From assembly GCA_003500765.1 (NCBI GenBank), contig DNQL01000052.1:1-5801 (forward strand): 5,801 nt of DNA. The letters are read 5' to 3'. Both the position numbers and the translations under genes were made by a program. The notes beneath the pieces are model-generated. The model did no database searches, was not told the DNA's origin, and was given only the letters and a program-made list of their open reading frames with translations. This DNA is from Elusimicrobiota bacterium. Lineage in GTDB: Bacteria > Elusimicrobiota > Elusimicrobia > Elusimicrobiales > UBA9959. Shown here in pieces: positions 5,669 to 5,801 of the stretch (the stretch's first letter is position 1; each line of letters opens with the position of its first letter).

Positions 5669-5801
5669 ATTCGGCGAGAAAAGAAAGGCGGGACCCGGGC
5701 TCCGCGCCGCAGGCCCCGGCGGCGCCGGAGGAGATCTCCAGCACATAGGCCGCGAAACCGGAAACCCTGGCCACCTCCGCGTCGGTCGCGCCCGGCCGGG
5801 A
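5667..5801 (-). CDS. C-terminal end of a convergent gene (cut by window edge)
   Basis: A minus-strand frame is open from the window edge to TAA at 5667-5669, giving the last 44 residues of a protein. It reads as a soluble mixed segment (TDAEVARVSGFAAYVLEISS, then a Gly/Ala/Cys-containing loop and the tail SRLSFLAE). Third positions are almost all G or C, and the encoded residues look like normal protein, unlike the Pro/Arg-rich overlapping frames. The stop codon lies inside the T-tract of the plus-strand terminator, so the two convergent genes share one end point. The family is not recognisable from this fragment. A chance open frame is possible because only 135 nt are visible in GC-rich DNA. 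Confidence 0.6.
   Translation of the reverse strand, partial: SRPGATDAEVARVSGFAAYVLEISSGAAGACGAEPGSRLSFLAE

Noticed and set aside
5264..5746. A 160-codon minus-strand open frame crossing the terminator
   Set aside because: It reads through the terminator stem and into the surface-protein gene, is in a different frame from the plausible convergent gene, and has an unnatural composition at its start.

Overview
The window is a GC-rich bacterial segment. Third codon positions are almost all G or C, yet ATA (Ile) and AGG (Arg) codons are used freely in genes on both strands. This codon habit, together with a long glutamate-mutase-L-type ATPase and a choice-of-anchor-type surface protein, would fit a deep-branching anaerobic phylum such as Elusimicrobiota. 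That is an impression from sequence style, not a demonstrated placement. There are no RNA genes, CRISPR arrays, insertion sequences or phage genes.

Layout. Bases 1-3718 hold a tight four-gene minus-strand operon, read right to left: a small helical protein (3377-3718), a MutL/GlmL-family ASKHA ATPase (1594-3387, overlapping the first gene by 11 nt), a 374-residue protein with a lipoyl-like barrel, an alpha/beta middle and a C-terminal KOW-like segment (444-1568), and the N-terminal part of a polytopic membrane protein that runs off the left edge (1-433). Bases 3719-3919 form a divergent control region with a good sigma70-type promoter facing each way and an 8-bp inverted repeat between them. 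Bases 3920-5614 hold a plus-strand gene for a membrane-anchored, probably extracytoplasmic protein: N-terminal anchor, about 230 residues of low-complexity linker, and two duplicated Ig-like domains, each with an equivalent Cys pair. A strong intrinsic terminator follows (5637-5668). A convergent minus-strand gene, of which only the last 44 codons are inside the window, ends within its T-tract.

How the genes may work together. GlmL/MutL proteins are classically encoded with the two subunits of the coenzyme-B12 glutamate mutase and are thought to act as its ATP-dependent chaperone or reactivator. Here no mutase subunit is visible. The ATPase instead sits between two uncharacterised proteins and upstream of a membrane protein. 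The 11-nt overlap and the 25-nt and 10-nt gaps suggest that the four products serve one process, which I cannot name. This orphan module is the best candidate in the window for an undescribed system. The divergent surface protein may or may not be related to it.
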